NCBI GenBank assembly: GCA_949372645.1 | Contig: CASIAP010000005.1 | Coordinates: 160,615 to 224,614 of the forward strand | Direction of reading: 5' to 3' | Length of the DNA: 64,000 nucleotides | DNA from: Candidatus Poseidoniaceae archaeon | GTDB taxonomy: Archaea; Thermoplasmatota; Poseidoniia; Poseidoniales; Poseidoniaceae | Shown here: positions 26,907 to 36,235 of the stretch, piece after piece | How the letters are laid out: every line of letters starts with the position of its first letter | Numbering within the stretch: position 1 is the first letter of the stretch | The notes under the pieces: model-generated | Databases searched by the model: none | What the model saw: the letters and a program-made list of their open reading frames with translations, nothing else | Told to the model about the DNA's origin: nothing | Translations under genes and position numbers: made by a program

Positions 26907-28613
26907 TCATACAAGTTCTGCATCTAGTGTATAATCCTTCGAAAGGTGTTCAAATCCTGGAGCAACCTCTCCCAAAGCAACAACCAATTCATCATCGCCA
27001 CCTGGTAATGTTGAGATGTCAACATCTGCACCGTTTGGAATATTTCGATACAATGGGCGTCGAATAAGGAATTTGTTGAAGAAGATAAACAAGGTTGCCA
27101 CAACGCCCCAGAAGAGGAAAATGATTGAGAGACCTTTTGGATTTGATGGATCCCATACATTTGGTGTATTCGCAACCATGTCGCTGAAGTAGGAAAGCAT
27201 CAAAACTGCGAACAAGATTGGGAATGCCAAATACATCAACAAATCCCACCATCGGCCAACATGCATGTCGTTATCTCCCGTGTTGATGAAATCATCTCGG
27301 AAAGCAGATACGCCAAAGCCAAGATAGCCTTTGAAACCAGGAGGCGCGACGCCTGCTTCGACACCGGACTTCCATCGGTAGTATCCATACTTCCAGATGG
27401 AGAAAGCGATAAACAGGCCCGAGAACATGAGGCCGTAGCCCCAGATGTGGTCTTGAACTTCTAAGAATTCAGGGAAAGCGACCCCATTACTGTCAAGCTT
27501 CACCCACATCACTGCGGAAGGAAGACCGAACATGAACAAAGCCACACCGGTAAGAGCGACTGATTTTCCACGCTCATAGCCGTGGTCAACGAAATTCCGA
27601 ACACATAATTCGACGGTTGAAATCATTGAGGTCATCGCAGCAAATGAAAGCGCCAAAAAGAATCCCGCCATCATAAACAGCGGACCGATTGGTGCAAACG
27701 GTGCGAGTGCGAACACTTCAGGCAAAGCGAGGAACGTGATGGCAGACGAGCCTCCAGTCACGGTTGCTAATGGGTCTGGGTTGACAGCAAAGATAGCTGA
27801 AAGAACCGCAAGACCTGCGATAATCGAGATGCTGTTATTTGCCAATCCCATTGTGAAAGCATTGAGAACAGTGTCCTCATCTTTACTCATGTAGACAGCA
27901 TAGGTGATACACATACCCATCCCTGCAGAACAGGACCAGGCGGATTGCGATAACCCGTTAATCCATACTTCGGGTTCCATTAACATGTCAAAGTCAACAG
28001 TGAACATGAACAAAGCTCCGTCGAGAGTGCCGTCGGAAAAGTCCATCCAAAGTGAAAGGAAGAGGGTAAGGAAGAGTAAAGCAAACAAAGAAATCATCAG
28101 ATAAAAGTTAACCTTTTCAATCGCTTTTGCTCCTTTCCAAATAGCAGCAAGCGTCAGGACAATCACCAAGAATTGGAAGAAGATAACTTGTCCAGGATTT
28201 TGTAAAAAGGCATTCCATACTTCAGTTGTGTCAACATCTTCGCCGTTCAGTGCACCGGTGATTCCCAGTTGGAAATATTTGATGGTCCAGCCGGAAACAA
28301 CGGCATAATAGAAACCTATAGCTGTTGAAATCCAGGCAGTCCACAGGCCCATCCAAGCGAATTTCTTTCCAGCGAAAATACGGAATGTTCCGATGGTTCC
28401 TGTTCGGCTTCTCTTCCCCATTGCGTATTCTGCAATGACCAGAGGTATCGACCAGATGAACAAGAAAAACAGCCATGGAACAAGGAAGGTTCCACCACCA
28501 TTCGCGCCAACCATACGAGGGAAACGCCAAATGTTACCGGTACCAATAGCGGCACCAATCGAAGCAAAGATAAGGCCCATACGGCCATTGAATTGGTCGG
28601 AATCTTCTGCCAT
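26907..28613 (-). CDS. Sodium-dependent amino-acid transporter (neurotransmitter:sodium symporter family)
   Basis: 568 residues with about 12 transmembrane helices. The first helix has the unwound sodium/substrate site typical of the family (ASIGAAIGTGNIWRFPRM, then NGGGTFLVPWLFFLF). The segment SAWSCSAGMGMCITYAVYMS corresponds to helix 6, and the region around SFAAMTSMISTVELCV to helix 8. LeuT-fold relatives move amino acids or amines into the cell together with sodium. The exact substrate is not shown. The gene lies 12 bp downstream of a secreted carboxypeptidase gene, so uptake of amino acids released outside is a reasonable reading. The C-terminus is a hydrophilic tail of about 50 residues. 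Confidence 0.9.
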   Translation of the reverse strand: MAEDSDQFNGRMGLIFASIGAAIGTGNIWRFPRMVGANGGGTFLVPWLFFLFIWSIPLVIAEYAMGKRSRTGTIGTFRIFAGKKFAWMGLWTAWISTAIGFYYAVVSGWTIKYFQLGITGALNGEDVDTTEVWNAFLQNPGQVIFFQFLVIVLTLAAIWKGAKAIEKVNFYLMISLFALLFLTLFLSLWMDFSDGTLDGALFMFTVDFDMLMEPEVWINGLSQSAWSCSAGMGMCITYAVYMSKDEDTVLNAFTMGLANNSISIIAGLAVLSAIFAVNPDPLATVTGGSSAITFLALPEVFALAPFAPIGPLFMMAGFFLALSFAAMTSMISTVELCVRNFVDHGYERGKSVALTGVALFMFGLPSAVMWVKLDSNGVAFPEFLEVQDHIWGYGLMFSGLFIAFSIWKYGYYRWKSGVEAGVAPPGFKGYLGFGVSAFRDDFINTGDNDMHVGRWWDLLMYLAFPILFAVLMLSYFSDMVANTPNVWDPSNPKGLSIIFLFWGVVATLFIFFNKFLIRRPLYRNIPNGADVDISTLPGGDDELVVALGEVAPGFEHLSKDYTLDAELV

Positions 28614-28625
28614 TCAATTCCCTCC

Positions 28626-30788
28626 TCAAGCATTCGCCATTTCAGCAACCTCAGCTGCTGCCAAGTCGAGTTCTTCATCATCCTTAAGCATCATTCGCAA
28701 ACAGACAGCGAGGCCGCCCCAAACAAATGTCGCCGTGATTCCGAACATGACCAAGGACCCAAACACGCTACCGTAGGCTTTTCGATACGACAAATCAAGA
28801 GTGTAATAATCGCCATCTCCGGGGTATTGGAATTCTGAACTATCACGAGTCGTTACTGAAGCCTTGTAGTGCAACGTACCGGTCGCAGTTTCAGAGATTG
28901 GAATCATTCCTCTCAATATTGTCCCATTTCCGTTGGCTATTGAACACGTGCCTTCAATCTCCATGACACCGACTGATTCCCATGCGGTAGTTGCCCATTC
29001 ACGTGGACCATAATCGCTTTGCAAACGACTTGGTTTGACTGTACGCCATTGAATCTTTGAGTTGGGTGCACTGGCCTTCAATTCGGTTGGTACACAGAGG
29101 TCAATTGGAATATCTCCCTCTTCTGGTATGTCGACATCTTCGAGTTGTTGCAATATATTCTGTTGGGAGATGTTCGCGATTCCCAAATTTGCTTGTTCTC
29201 GTGGGTTGTCAGCAATCTCTGTCATGTAGAAAGCAACACCGAGGTTACGTACAGCGATATGATCGATGTCGATTTCGTTTTGGTGGAACGCAGTGCCAAT
29301 TTCCATTGTGTAGCAATACGAACCATGCACACCGTAATGCCAATCGCAGAAGTCACCCGTTGTTGGGTAAAGGTCACTCGATTGCATGTTGGTGTATTGA
29401 GTCATCTCTGCCATCTCATCACCGTGGTAAATGAGTTGTTCATGGTCGGTTGTTTGGCAATCTGCGCAGTGGCCCCATGGATAGAGAACAAGTTCTGAGT
29501 AGGAGTGATAGGTGAGTGTGGCTTTGTATTCAGATTCGCCATCACCGTTGTCGTCATTCATTTCGGTCATGTCTTGAATAAAACGAGTTTCAGGTTCGGA
29601 GTTTCCACCTGCCCAATCTTCGTCTTTAACACCATCATTATCGTCATCTTCACCGTCAACATTGTCTTCATTGATCAGACCGTCACCATCGTTATCCTTG
29701 GTATCAAACGGCCCGGTATAGACGTCGTTATTGGAAACACCAGCTTGTTCATCTTCCGAAGGAGTACATGTTCCTGGAATAAGAGGGATTGTAGCGCCAA
29801 GTGGCCAGCCCCATTCAAATTGGTAATTTCGATTGAGGTCAACACCGTCGCAATCTTCGTCAACATTTTGAGTTAAATCAGGTCCAGGTTCAGGACCATT
29901 GTTTCTCAAATTCTTTCTCCATCCACCGGATGGACACGTCTCCCAAGCTGGAGCAGGGCAGAATACCTCTCGATCGTAGATATTTCCATCAACGTTGAGC
30001 ATTGGGATGAGATAGATTTCTCGGCTGTTGACCAAATCAGTAATCCATTGTTCACTGTAGTCTTCATCGACACCAAGGTCGCCTGCACCACATGGAGTTC
30101 CATCACCATTCGAATCTTGAAAAGAAGCATCCAAAGCAAGACAATCTCCATCATCATCAAGAATACCGTCGCCATTATCATCGCCCCAGCCGTCTTCATC
30201 GACCCGGCCGTCACCGTCGTTGTCGTACCCAATGTTGTTGTAGGAAAATGCAATTACTTCCATGACCATGAGTGGTGTCTCGTACGACATCCATTCTCGT
30301 GCGTGATGGTTTCCAACAATCATGACGTCTGGTCGGTCTGCATAATTCCCAGAGTCGCCAACGAATTCATTGTAATCACCATCATACACATCTCCTGTGA
30401 TTTTGAGCCAAGGTGATGCATGGGCGTAAACCCAACCTTCGTATGTATCGCCGGTTGTGGTTTCGCCTCGAGCATTCACGCCACCGTTCAATCCTTCAAG
30501 AAATTGGAAAATATCATCATTTTCGTCAGTAAGTTCCTGCATACGATCTTTCATGGTCTCGTATGAGTGGTATTCTTTGAACTGAAGTTTTGCTTCATTG
30601 GCGGGCGCCCATGGGAAAACCATGTTGATGTAATCATCAGACCAAACGTCTTCTGGGGTCGTGCCCATTGGCTCATCTTGCGCCACACTTGCGTTCGCAA
30701 TTGGTGCAATAAGTGACAATAAAAGTGGGAGAACAATAAGAACTCCAAACGAAGGGCGAGTGCGGATGACTTTACCGTTCAATATCAT
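28626..30788 (-). CDS. Secreted M14-family zinc carboxypeptidase with calcium-loop inserts and a C-terminal anchor
   Basis: 720 residues. A signal peptide (FGVLIVLPLLLSLIAPIANA) is followed by the M14 fold. The zinc ligands are HxxE in GNHHAREWMSYE (about residue 160) and the His in TYHSYSELVLYPWG. The substrate-binding NR is in CDGVDLNRNYQFEWG and the catalytic Glu in CYTMEIGTAFHQNE. Asp-rich calcium-type loops interrupt the fold (DNDGDGRVDEDGWGDDNGDG and DTKDNDGDGLINEDNVDGED). A beta domain and one transmembrane helix (FGSLVMFGITATFVWGGLAV) end the protein, so it should be tethered outside the cell. M14 enzymes trim single amino acids from peptide C-termini. The transporter gene follows after 12 bp. 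Confidence 0.92.
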   Translation of the reverse strand: MILNGKVIRTRPSFGVLIVLPLLLSLIAPIANASVAQDEPMGTTPEDVWSDDYINMVFPWAPANEAKLQFKEYHSYETMKDRMQELTDENDDIFQFLEGLNGGVNARGETTTGDTYEGWVYAHASPWLKITGDVYDGDYNEFVGDSGNYADRPDVMIVGNHHAREWMSYETPLMVMEVIAFSYNNIGYDNDGDGRVDEDGWGDDNGDGILDDDGDCLALDASFQDSNGDGTPCGAGDLGVDEDYSEQWITDLVNSREIYLIPMLNVDGNIYDREVFCPAPAWETCPSGGWRKNLRNNGPEPGPDLTQNVDEDCDGVDLNRNYQFEWGWPLGATIPLIPGTCTPSEDEQAGVSNNDVYTGPFDTKDNDGDGLINEDNVDGEDDDNDGVKDEDWAGGNSEPETRFIQDMTEMNDDNGDGESEYKATLTYHSYSELVLYPWGHCADCQTTDHEQLIYHGDEMAEMTQYTNMQSSDLYPTTGDFCDWHYGVHGSYCYTMEIGTAFHQNEIDIDHIAVRNLGVAFYMTEIADNPREQANLGIANISQQNILQQLEDVDIPEEGDIPIDLCVPTELKASAPNSKIQWRTVKPSRLQSDYGPREWATTAWESVGVMEIEGTCSIANGNGTILRGMIPISETATGTLHYKASVTTRDSSEFQYPGDGDYYTLDLSYRKAYGSVFGSLVMFGITATFVWGGLAVCLRMMLKDDEELDLAAAEVAEMANA

Positions 30789-30841
30789 GGTATCACTTGA
30801 CCCAAAACGCTCGACTTCTTGAAGCGTTCGCGGCCAAGGGT

Positions 30842-30856
30842 GTCCCCGTAGGGGAC
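30842..30856. other. Perfect 6-bp-stem hairpin between divergent genes
   Basis: GTCCCC-GTA-GGGGAC lies between the divergent carboxypeptidase and MscS genes, 46 nt before the MscS start. It could be an operator or an RNA hairpin. Nothing in the sequence decides which. The rest of 30789-30901 shows no gene. Confidence 0.4.
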
Positions 30857-30901
30857 GGATTTAGGCGGAAGTGACCAATACAAGCACCTGTTGGGTCGTG
30901 T

Positions 30902-32011
30902 ATGGCCAACATTCTCCAACCCGAAGCAGACTCGTTTTGGTCCGAACAAATTTTCGGGCTCAATTACCTCACTGTGGCTCTGTTGACTGGCATTTTCATG
31001 CTGGCAATCATCGTCCGATTTATCACCATGTGGGTGGCTCCAAAACTCTTATCGAAAATAATTCGGTCGGACTCCATTCAATCAAAAGCGGTCAAAGATT
31101 CTGATAAGGCCCTTGGAAACGCTGCAGGTGCTGGAGTTGCAATGTTTGTCCTGAATGCACTCATCAAACTTCATGAAGAAGGGGAGAACGATTTCGCTCT
31201 GCCTGGAATGATTGAAGAATTGTTACCAAATTTGCTTCAATTCATCTTGGCTCTCTCGTTGGTTTTGTGGGCCTTTCGGTTGGTCTCCATTGTCAAAGAT
31301 GTCGTCCAGATCTTCGACAAAGATGGAGAACTTGATGGTTCAGAACTCACACTGATTTCAGCGGTCGAAAGTTTACTTCGCTTCCTCATCATCGCCATCG
31401 GTTCAGTGTTTATTGCCGATGCATTAGGCTTCAATTTGACTTCCCTCATCGCTGGATTAGGAATTTCAGGTTTGGCGTTGGCCTTAGCAGCCAAGGATAC
31501 TATTTCCAATCTCTTTGGAGCAACAACGGTCTTGCTTGACCGGCCATTCAAGGTCGGCGATTGGATCATCATTGATTCGGTCGAAGGAGAAGTCATGGAA
31601 ATCAGCCTACGTACAACTCATATTCGAACCGCTATGGATACCGTAGTGACCGTTCCAAATGCCAACTTGGTCAACACGCCAATTGAGAACTTTGGAAAGC
31701 GACGGTGGCGACGTTGGCAATCTTTGCTCCACCTTGACCTCAATTCAAACCCAGAAGATGTTGCCACCTTCTGCGATGGTGTCATTGAACACATCAAGGC
31801 TTCTCCAATCACTTTGAAGCATGAGAGTTCATGGTGCCAAGTCAGTGCTCTTTCTGCTCAATCTCTTGACATCTCTCTCAATTTGTATTGGGACGTTGCT
31901 GGCGGTTCAACAGAGCGAGAAGAGAAAGAAAAGTTCTTGCTCGGCGTTATGCAACTCGCTAAAGAAAAGAAGTTGAAGTTCTTCGATGCTCGAATGATGC
32001 AAAATTCCTGA
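30902..32011 (+). CDS. mscS: MscS-family mechanosensitive ion channel
   Basis: 369 residues with about four or five transmembrane helices, then a cytoplasmic domain. The pore-lining helix and its continuation are clear (AGLGISGLALALAAKDTISN, then LFGATTVLLDRPFKVGDWI). The beta domain follows with GEVMEISLRTTHIRTAMDT and VVTVPNANLVNTPIENFGKR, the standard MscS sequence. Such channels open when membrane tension rises and release solutes during osmotic downshock. Its stop codon is directly followed, with no gap, by the stop codon of the convergent gene at 32012. It stands alone on its strand and is read divergently from the carboxypeptidase operon. Confidence 0.93.
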   Translation: MANILQPEADSFWSEQIFGLNYLTVALLTGIFMLAIIVRFITMWVAPKLLSKIIRSDSIQSKAVKDSDKALGNAAGAGVAMFVLNALIKLHEEGENDFALPGMIEELLPNLLQFILALSLVLWAFRLVSIVKDVVQIFDKDGELDGSELTLISAVESLLRFLIIAIGSVFIADALGFNLTSLIAGLGISGLALALAAKDTISNLFGATTVLLDRPFKVGDWIIIDSVEGEVMEISLRTTHIRTAMDTVVTVPNANLVNTPIENFGKRRWRRWQSLLHLDLNSNPEDVATFCDGVIEHIKASPITLKHESSWCQVSALSAQSLDISLNLYWDVAGGSTEREEKEKFLLGVMQLAKEKKLKFFDARMMQNS

Positions 32012-33190
32012 TTAATACGGCTTAGGGTCTTTGACTCGATAGATGAAATTGGTAGCCAAACCGAGGCCAAAACTTAGCAAGGCCACGATGAGACTTTGAT
32101 TGGGCGTGAGCGTCTCAAGTTTCCATGCAAAGAAGGAAACGATGAGCCCAGTTATTCCAACCCATTGTCCTGACTTCCACATCCGAAGAGTCCCCAAATA
32201 CGCCTGAAGACGGGAGACTTCCCTCAACCATTGTTCACAGGCTTTGACGGTCGTTTCATCTGCGAAAGCTTTGGCTTGGGCAAGTTCGAGAATCGTTGCA
32301 TGATAGCGCCATACCCACGCCCCACCGCGTACGGTCGAAAGAGCGCTACGACTGGCCCAGGACGATGGAACTGAACGGCTCCAAGTCTCAAGCATGCTCT
32401 GACGTTGCTGTTCACTCAGGCTGTCTTTCCGAGCCCATTGATGTTCCAACACCATCAGTGAAGCAAGTGAAGGAAGACGGTCACTTTCACACAAGAGATG
32501 TTCACTCAAGGAACGGCAAAGCGGTAAGAACATCTGCTCCCCATCAACTTCAACTATCGAATCGAAGGAAAGGTGAATCCGAGGCAATCCAAGCGTCGAG
32601 GAAGCATGAGGTGCTCGCCACATCGTATTGGTTTTCAGTTGATCTTCGACCGCTTTCAAACGGTCGTTCCAACGACGTTCAGTGTTTGGAGTGGTGAATG
32701 GCTCAAGTGCAGTATGGAGTTGGCCAAGATGTTCAACCTGCTTTATGACCGTTGAATCCTTACCATCAAATGAAAGATGAGTATGCACTGGATAAAGCAG
32801 GATTCGGTCATTTCCATCTACTGCCCAACCTCCTATCGGGAGCAAAATCTTGTGTTCTTTCAACGCTTCTTGCCAAGGGTGGTAACGCGCCAAACGAGAA
32901 ACATCATCACCGATATGAGCCGGTTGGATGGTTGCAATCATCTCCTGATTCAACAGTAAAACGAGACCTCGAGAATTGGTCGAAAGAAGTTCGGTCGTTT
33001 CAATATCGAGATCCCAATCACCCCACACAGTTCCTTCACCAGGAGCTGTATTCCAGCCTTCAGGGGTGAGAAAAGGTTCAAAATCCCACAGTGCGGTTCG
33101 ACCGTATGAAGTACGAAGAAGGCCATCTTTTTGTGCAACTTCTATGGATGAAAGTGCGATGCCTTTTGGCCACCACGCAGGTTCGTCCAT
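32012..33190 (-). CDS. Hypothetical protein with two C-terminal membrane helices
   Basis: 392 residues with no family recognised. The long N-terminal part is Trp-rich and soluble (PAWWPKGIALSSIEV, SYGRTALWDFEPFLTPEGW). A helical segment follows (ERRWNDRLKAVEDQLK), and two hydrophobic segments lie at the end (WVGITGLIVSFFAWKL and QSLIVALLSFGLGLATNFIY) before a short basic tail. That suggests a cytoplasmic protein tail-anchored by a hairpin. It converges with mscS, stop to stop without spacing, and starts 47 bp from the uppS frame on the other strand. Function unknown. Confidence 0.7.
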   Translation of the reverse strand: MDEPAWWPKGIALSSIEVAQKDGLLRTSYGRTALWDFEPFLTPEGWNTAPGEGTVWGDWDLDIETTELLSTNSRGLVLLLNQEMIATIQPAHIGDDVSRLARYHPWQEALKEHKILLPIGGWAVDGNDRILLYPVHTHLSFDGKDSTVIKQVEHLGQLHTALEPFTTPNTERRWNDRLKAVEDQLKTNTMWRAPHASSTLGLPRIHLSFDSIVEVDGEQMFLPLCRSLSEHLLCESDRLPSLASLMVLEHQWARKDSLSEQQRQSMLETWSRSVPSSWASRSALSTVRGGAWVWRYHATILELAQAKAFADETTVKACEQWLREVSRLQAYLGTLRMWKSGQWVGITGLIVSFFAWKLETLTPNQSLIVALLSFGLGLATNFIYRVKDPKPY

Positions 33191-33297
33191 GTTTATGCGA
33201 GGGAGCCGAGGTTCTCAAGTCTCGCCCCAAATGAGGAGTGGATTTGAGGGATGACATCATACCTCATGGATGCCACGCCAACACAGAGGCGGAATTG

Positions 33298-34077
33298 ATG
33301 GGTATCTCGGAACGGATGGGGGATGTACTTGGTCAAGTCGTCGAATCCAAACTCCTTCGAGAAGTCAAAGAACACGCTATCAAAGTCAAACATCTTGCTA
33401 TTATCATGGATGGAAATCGTCGGTTTGCATGGAAGAGTAACATCGCAACCGGAATCGGCCACCGAATTGGTAAAGAAAAACTCGAAAAGGTGCTGGATTG
33501 GACTCTTGAAATTGGCATCCCATGGTTGACGGTATATGCACTGTCTACCGAGAACCTCAATCGTCCGAAGAAAGAACTTGAAACATTGTTCAAGTTGTAT
33601 GATGAAGGTTTGCGGGACATCGCTGAAGATAAACGAATCCATGAAAATGAAGTCAAAGTACAAATTATTGGACGTCGGGAATTACTTCCAAAGCACGTCA
33701 ATGATGCTATTGATTATGCTGAACAACAAACTGCTAATTACGACAAATTCGTCTTTACCGTATGTCTTGCCTACGGGAGTCGTGAAGAGATGGTCGATGC
33801 CATTCGCTCAATTGCAGAAGAGCATGCTGCGGGTGATTTAAAACTTGAAAACATTGATGAAAAAGCAGTCTCCAAGCGCTTGTATACAGGAGATATGCCT
33901 GACCCTGATTTGGTGATTCGTACCAGTGGAGAAGAACGAATTTCAAACTTTTTATTATGGCAAATGGCTTATTCAGAACTCTATTTTTCTGATGTGTTCT
34001 GGCCTTCGTTCCAAAAGAAGGATTTACTCAAAGCAATTCGAACATTCCAAAACCGTCGTCGACGTTTCGGAGAGTGA
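33298..34077 (+). CDS. uppS: Cis-prenyltransferase (undecaprenyl/polyprenyl diphosphate synthase family)
   Basis: The frame opens with GTG at 33238, but the ATG at 33298 has a GAGGCGG a few bases upstream and gives 259 residues, the usual size. Family motifs are complete: HLAIIMDGNRRFAWK with the catalytic Asp, the pattern GKEKLEKVLDWTLEIGIPWL, YALSTENLNRP, and RTSGEERISNFLLWQMAYSE near the C-terminus. The enzyme adds isoprene units in cis to an allylic diphosphate. In archaea the product becomes the dolichol-type carrier for N-glycosylation, which fits the many glycosylation sequons in this window's surface proteins. The NUDIX gene starts 4 bp after its stop. Confidence 0.94.
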   Translation: MGISERMGDVLGQVVESKLLREVKEHAIKVKHLAIIMDGNRRFAWKSNIATGIGHRIGKEKLEKVLDWTLEIGIPWLTVYALSTENLNRPKKELETLFKLYDEGLRDIAEDKRIHENEVKVQIIGRRELLPKHVNDAIDYAEQQTANYDKFVFTVCLAYGSREEMVDAIRSIAEEHAAGDLKLENIDEKAVSKRLYTGDMPDPDLVIRTSGEERISNFLLWQMAYSELYFSDVFWPSFQKKDLLKAIRTFQNRRRRFGE

Positions 34078-34081
34078 ACCT

Positions 34082-34513
34082 ATGGCGGTTTGTGATGAGT
34101 GCAACGGTTGGCTCAACCCTGCATTAGCTGCAGACTCTCTTGTTCGTCGCGGGGATGACGTTCTGTTAATTCAGCGTAAGTTCCCCCCAATGGCTGGCTC
34201 ATGGGCGTTCCCTGGCGGCTTTGTAGAACAAGGTGAAGATCCAATGCACGCTGCTGTTCGTGAATTGAAAGAGGAAACAGGATTAGATGGTGAAGCTCCA
34301 AAACTCGTGATGGTCATGGGTGACCCGCAACGAGACCCTCGCAAACACATTGTCAGTATTGTCTACGAAGTCGAAGTCAGTGAAGAACAACAACCTGTTG
34401 CTGGCGACGATGCTGCTGATGCCCGTTTCTGGCCAATTACTACGCTGCTTTCTGGTGATGTTGAATTCGCTGGAGACCACTTCACAATTTTGCAACGATG
34501 GCTCAATCAATGA
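34082..34513 (+). CDS. NUDIX hydrolase
   Basis: 143 residues from the ATG at 34082. The open frame extends further upstream but would overlap uppS. The intact NUDIX box is GGFVEQGEDPMHAAVRELKE followed by ETGL, which binds the metal and cleaves nucleoside diphosphates linked to another group. A short N-terminal CDEC motif could bind a metal. An ADP-ribose or NADH pyrophosphatase type activity is possible but not shown. It is probably cotranscribed with uppS (4-bp gap) and overlaps the convergent gene by 11 bp. Confidence 0.9.
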   Translation: MAVCDECNGWLNPALAADSLVRRGDDVLLIQRKFPPMAGSWAFPGGFVEQGEDPMHAAVRELKEETGLDGEAPKLVMVMGDPQRDPRKHIVSIVYEVEVSEEQQPVAGDDAADARFWPITTLLSGDVEFAGDHFTILQRWLNQ

Positions 34514-35531
34514 GTTTCATGCCCAAAAGGTCTGCTAATTCTTTCCGGGTGTTTGGCCAAGGTTCAGGTTCAAGCAACTCAGTCAAATGTATACCTGTTA
34601 GGAATTGGGCTTGCAAGTCTTTCCATTCATCACCTTCACACGTCGATTTCCATCGAAACAATGGATAGCCTGCAGATTCTAAACGGTCAAGGAAACCTCG
34701 TTCAGCCTTACTGATGAGAAGGGTTGGCGTTCCAAGTAAAGCCGCTTCACTGGCGAGTGTTACTGATTGGGTGATGACGCAGTCATGGGCTGCAAGTTCT
34801 CTGTCGAGCGACCATGCATCACCGGTGTATGCATCTTCATCAGCCAGAGTCGTCGATAAGCCATCAAAGACTTCATCTGGAATTTCAATCAATTCGTCAT
34901 CGTCATGTATTCCACCGCCCACCAAGCGACGAACAAGAACACGGGGTGGGTCGCTCACCGCTGTTGGTCGAAGGCTCGGCCGTAAATGCACGTGGCCATG
35001 TAAGCCATCCAAACGGTGAACTCGAGTGCCATTAAGTTGTTCTAAGAATCCACCATCAAGGTCACTGCACCAATGCGATGGCAGCACCACATCGGTGGCT
35101 GCTTTTCGAGCAAGTCCATGCGCAAGGTGATTGACTTCGGTATCAGAGATGTACCAGCGTTCAACAACAGATGAAAGGCGACGGTGAAGGAAAGGAGAGC
35201 GCCAAGCCATCAGTTCCAAAGGAGCGCCGATAGAAACAATACGTTCGATTGGGTCTCCTTGTCGGCTACATTGACGCAAGAACCGGTGGCTTGAACGCCA
35301 TCGGCCCAGTGCTTTTTTCCTCCGATTGTCACCGACTGGCCGTTCAACCCAATGCGTTTGACGGCGTGGGAGGTGTCCGTCACCATCTTTGAGAAGATGC
35401 TCAACTTCCTTTCGTTGAGTGGCAATGATCACATCGTCACTTTGACCAGCTCGCAAAAATGGCGCAAGTAAGCGAACATGCGCGGGATGGTCAAAAACCC
35501 AACAGGTGCGCATGGCCTTGCCTGTCATCAA
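34503..35531 (-). CDS. DUF354-like protein, glycosyltransferase-B-type fold
   Basis: 342 residues. The ATG at 35513 (MRTCWVFDHPAHVRLLAPF) may be the true start, since that is where homology-like sequence begins. The opening resembles DUF354 proteins (nucleotide-sugar-type Rossmann strand followed by DHPAHVRLL, then DVIIATQRKEVEHLL). Later, AAHDCVITQSVTLASEAALL and GTPTLLISKAERGFLDRLE look like the donor-site region of GT-B glycosyltransferases. Activity is not established for the family. Its 3' end overlaps the convergent NUDIX gene by 11 bp, and it is divergent from ridA. Confidence 0.7.
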   Translation of the reverse strand: MMTGKAMRTCWVFDHPAHVRLLAPFLRAGQSDDVIIATQRKEVEHLLKDGDGHLPRRQTHWVERPVGDNRRKKALGRWRSSHRFLRQCSRQGDPIERIVSIGAPLELMAWRSPFLHRRLSSVVERWYISDTEVNHLAHGLARKAATDVVLPSHWCSDLDGGFLEQLNGTRVHRLDGLHGHVHLRPSLRPTAVSDPPRVLVRRLVGGGIHDDDELIEIPDEVFDGLSTTLADEDAYTGDAWSLDRELAAHDCVITQSVTLASEAALLGTPTLLISKAERGFLDRLESAGYPLFRWKSTCEGDEWKDLQAQFLTGIHLTELLEPEPWPNTRKELADLLGMKLID

Positions 35532-35592
35532 CTCATCCTCAATGCATCGCTTTGTTGCGAGAAGTTAAGATAGCGAACCTCAAGGCATCATC

Positions 35593-35970
35593 ATGGAGAA
35601 AGAAAGCATCGAATTGCCAGGCGCCAGCAAGTATGGGCCGTATTCAGCAGGTGTCAAAGCCAATGGAATGATCTGGTTGTCCGGTCAAATCGCTGTTGAA
35701 GCAGGCGACGATGTGCAAGCACAAACGCAAGGTGCCTTGGATAAAATCGATGCACTCTTGGCAACATCTCAATTATCGAAACACAATTTATGCTTCGCAC
35801 AAGTCTTGTTAGCAGACATCAATGATTTCGCTGCCATGAACGAGATTTACGGCGCTTGGGTTGAAGATATCGAAATACGACCTGCACGTGCTGCTTTTGC
35901 TGCTGCGGCTTTACCTGCTGGAGCATTGGTTGAAATTGTTGTTCAAGGCGCTTGCCGAACTTCATTCTGA
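35593..35970 (+). CDS. ridA: RidA/YjgF/UK114 family protein
   Basis: 125 residues, the family's normal length. It has KYGPYSAGVKANGMIWLSGQ at the start, FAQVLLADINDFAAMNEIYG in the middle and RPARAAFAAAALPAGALVEI at the end. The conserved Arg of RPAR binds the carboxylate of the substrate. RidA hydrolyses reactive enamine/imine products of PLP enzymes to keto acids plus ammonia. It lies 9 bp upstream of a small membrane-protein gene. Confidence 0.93.
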   Translation: MEKESIELPGASKYGPYSAGVKANGMIWLSGQIAVEAGDDVQAQTQGALDKIDALLATSQLSKHNLCFAQVLLADINDFAAMNEIYGAWVEDIEIRPARAAFAAAALPAGALVEIVVQGACRTSF

Positions 35971-35979
35971 GGCGGTTTT

Positions 35980-36162
35980 ATGCCTGGGTCTCCGTATTTG
36001 ACTGACCCACCAAAGAAATTGACGACGTGGAGAAGAGTGTTGATGTTCACAATTCCAACCGTTTTGGCCACCATCGGCTTAGCGGTTATGTTGGATGTTG
36101 TGTTGGAGATGATGCTTGTCTTCACGGCCTTCTTTACGCTCAGTGCAATCATGAGAAAATAA
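35980..36162 (+). CDS. Small two-helix membrane protein, unknown
   Basis: 60 residues with a short proline-rich start (MPGSPYLTDPPKK), a basic turn (WRRVLMFTIP) and two hydrophobic segments (TVLATIGLAVMLDVVLEM and MLVFTAFFTLSAI). It starts 9 bp after ridA, so the two are probably on one transcript. No family recognised. The short length makes this less certain than its neighbours. Confidence 0.6.
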   Translation: MPGSPYLTDPPKKLTTWRRVLMFTIPTVLATIGLAVMLDVVLEMMLVFTAFFTLSAIMRK

Positions 36163-36235
36163 AGACTCGAGTGGGATGAATATTTCCTCTCAAAAGAAAG
36201 GGCATCCTTGAAAGGGATGACCCAATGGCATTTAC

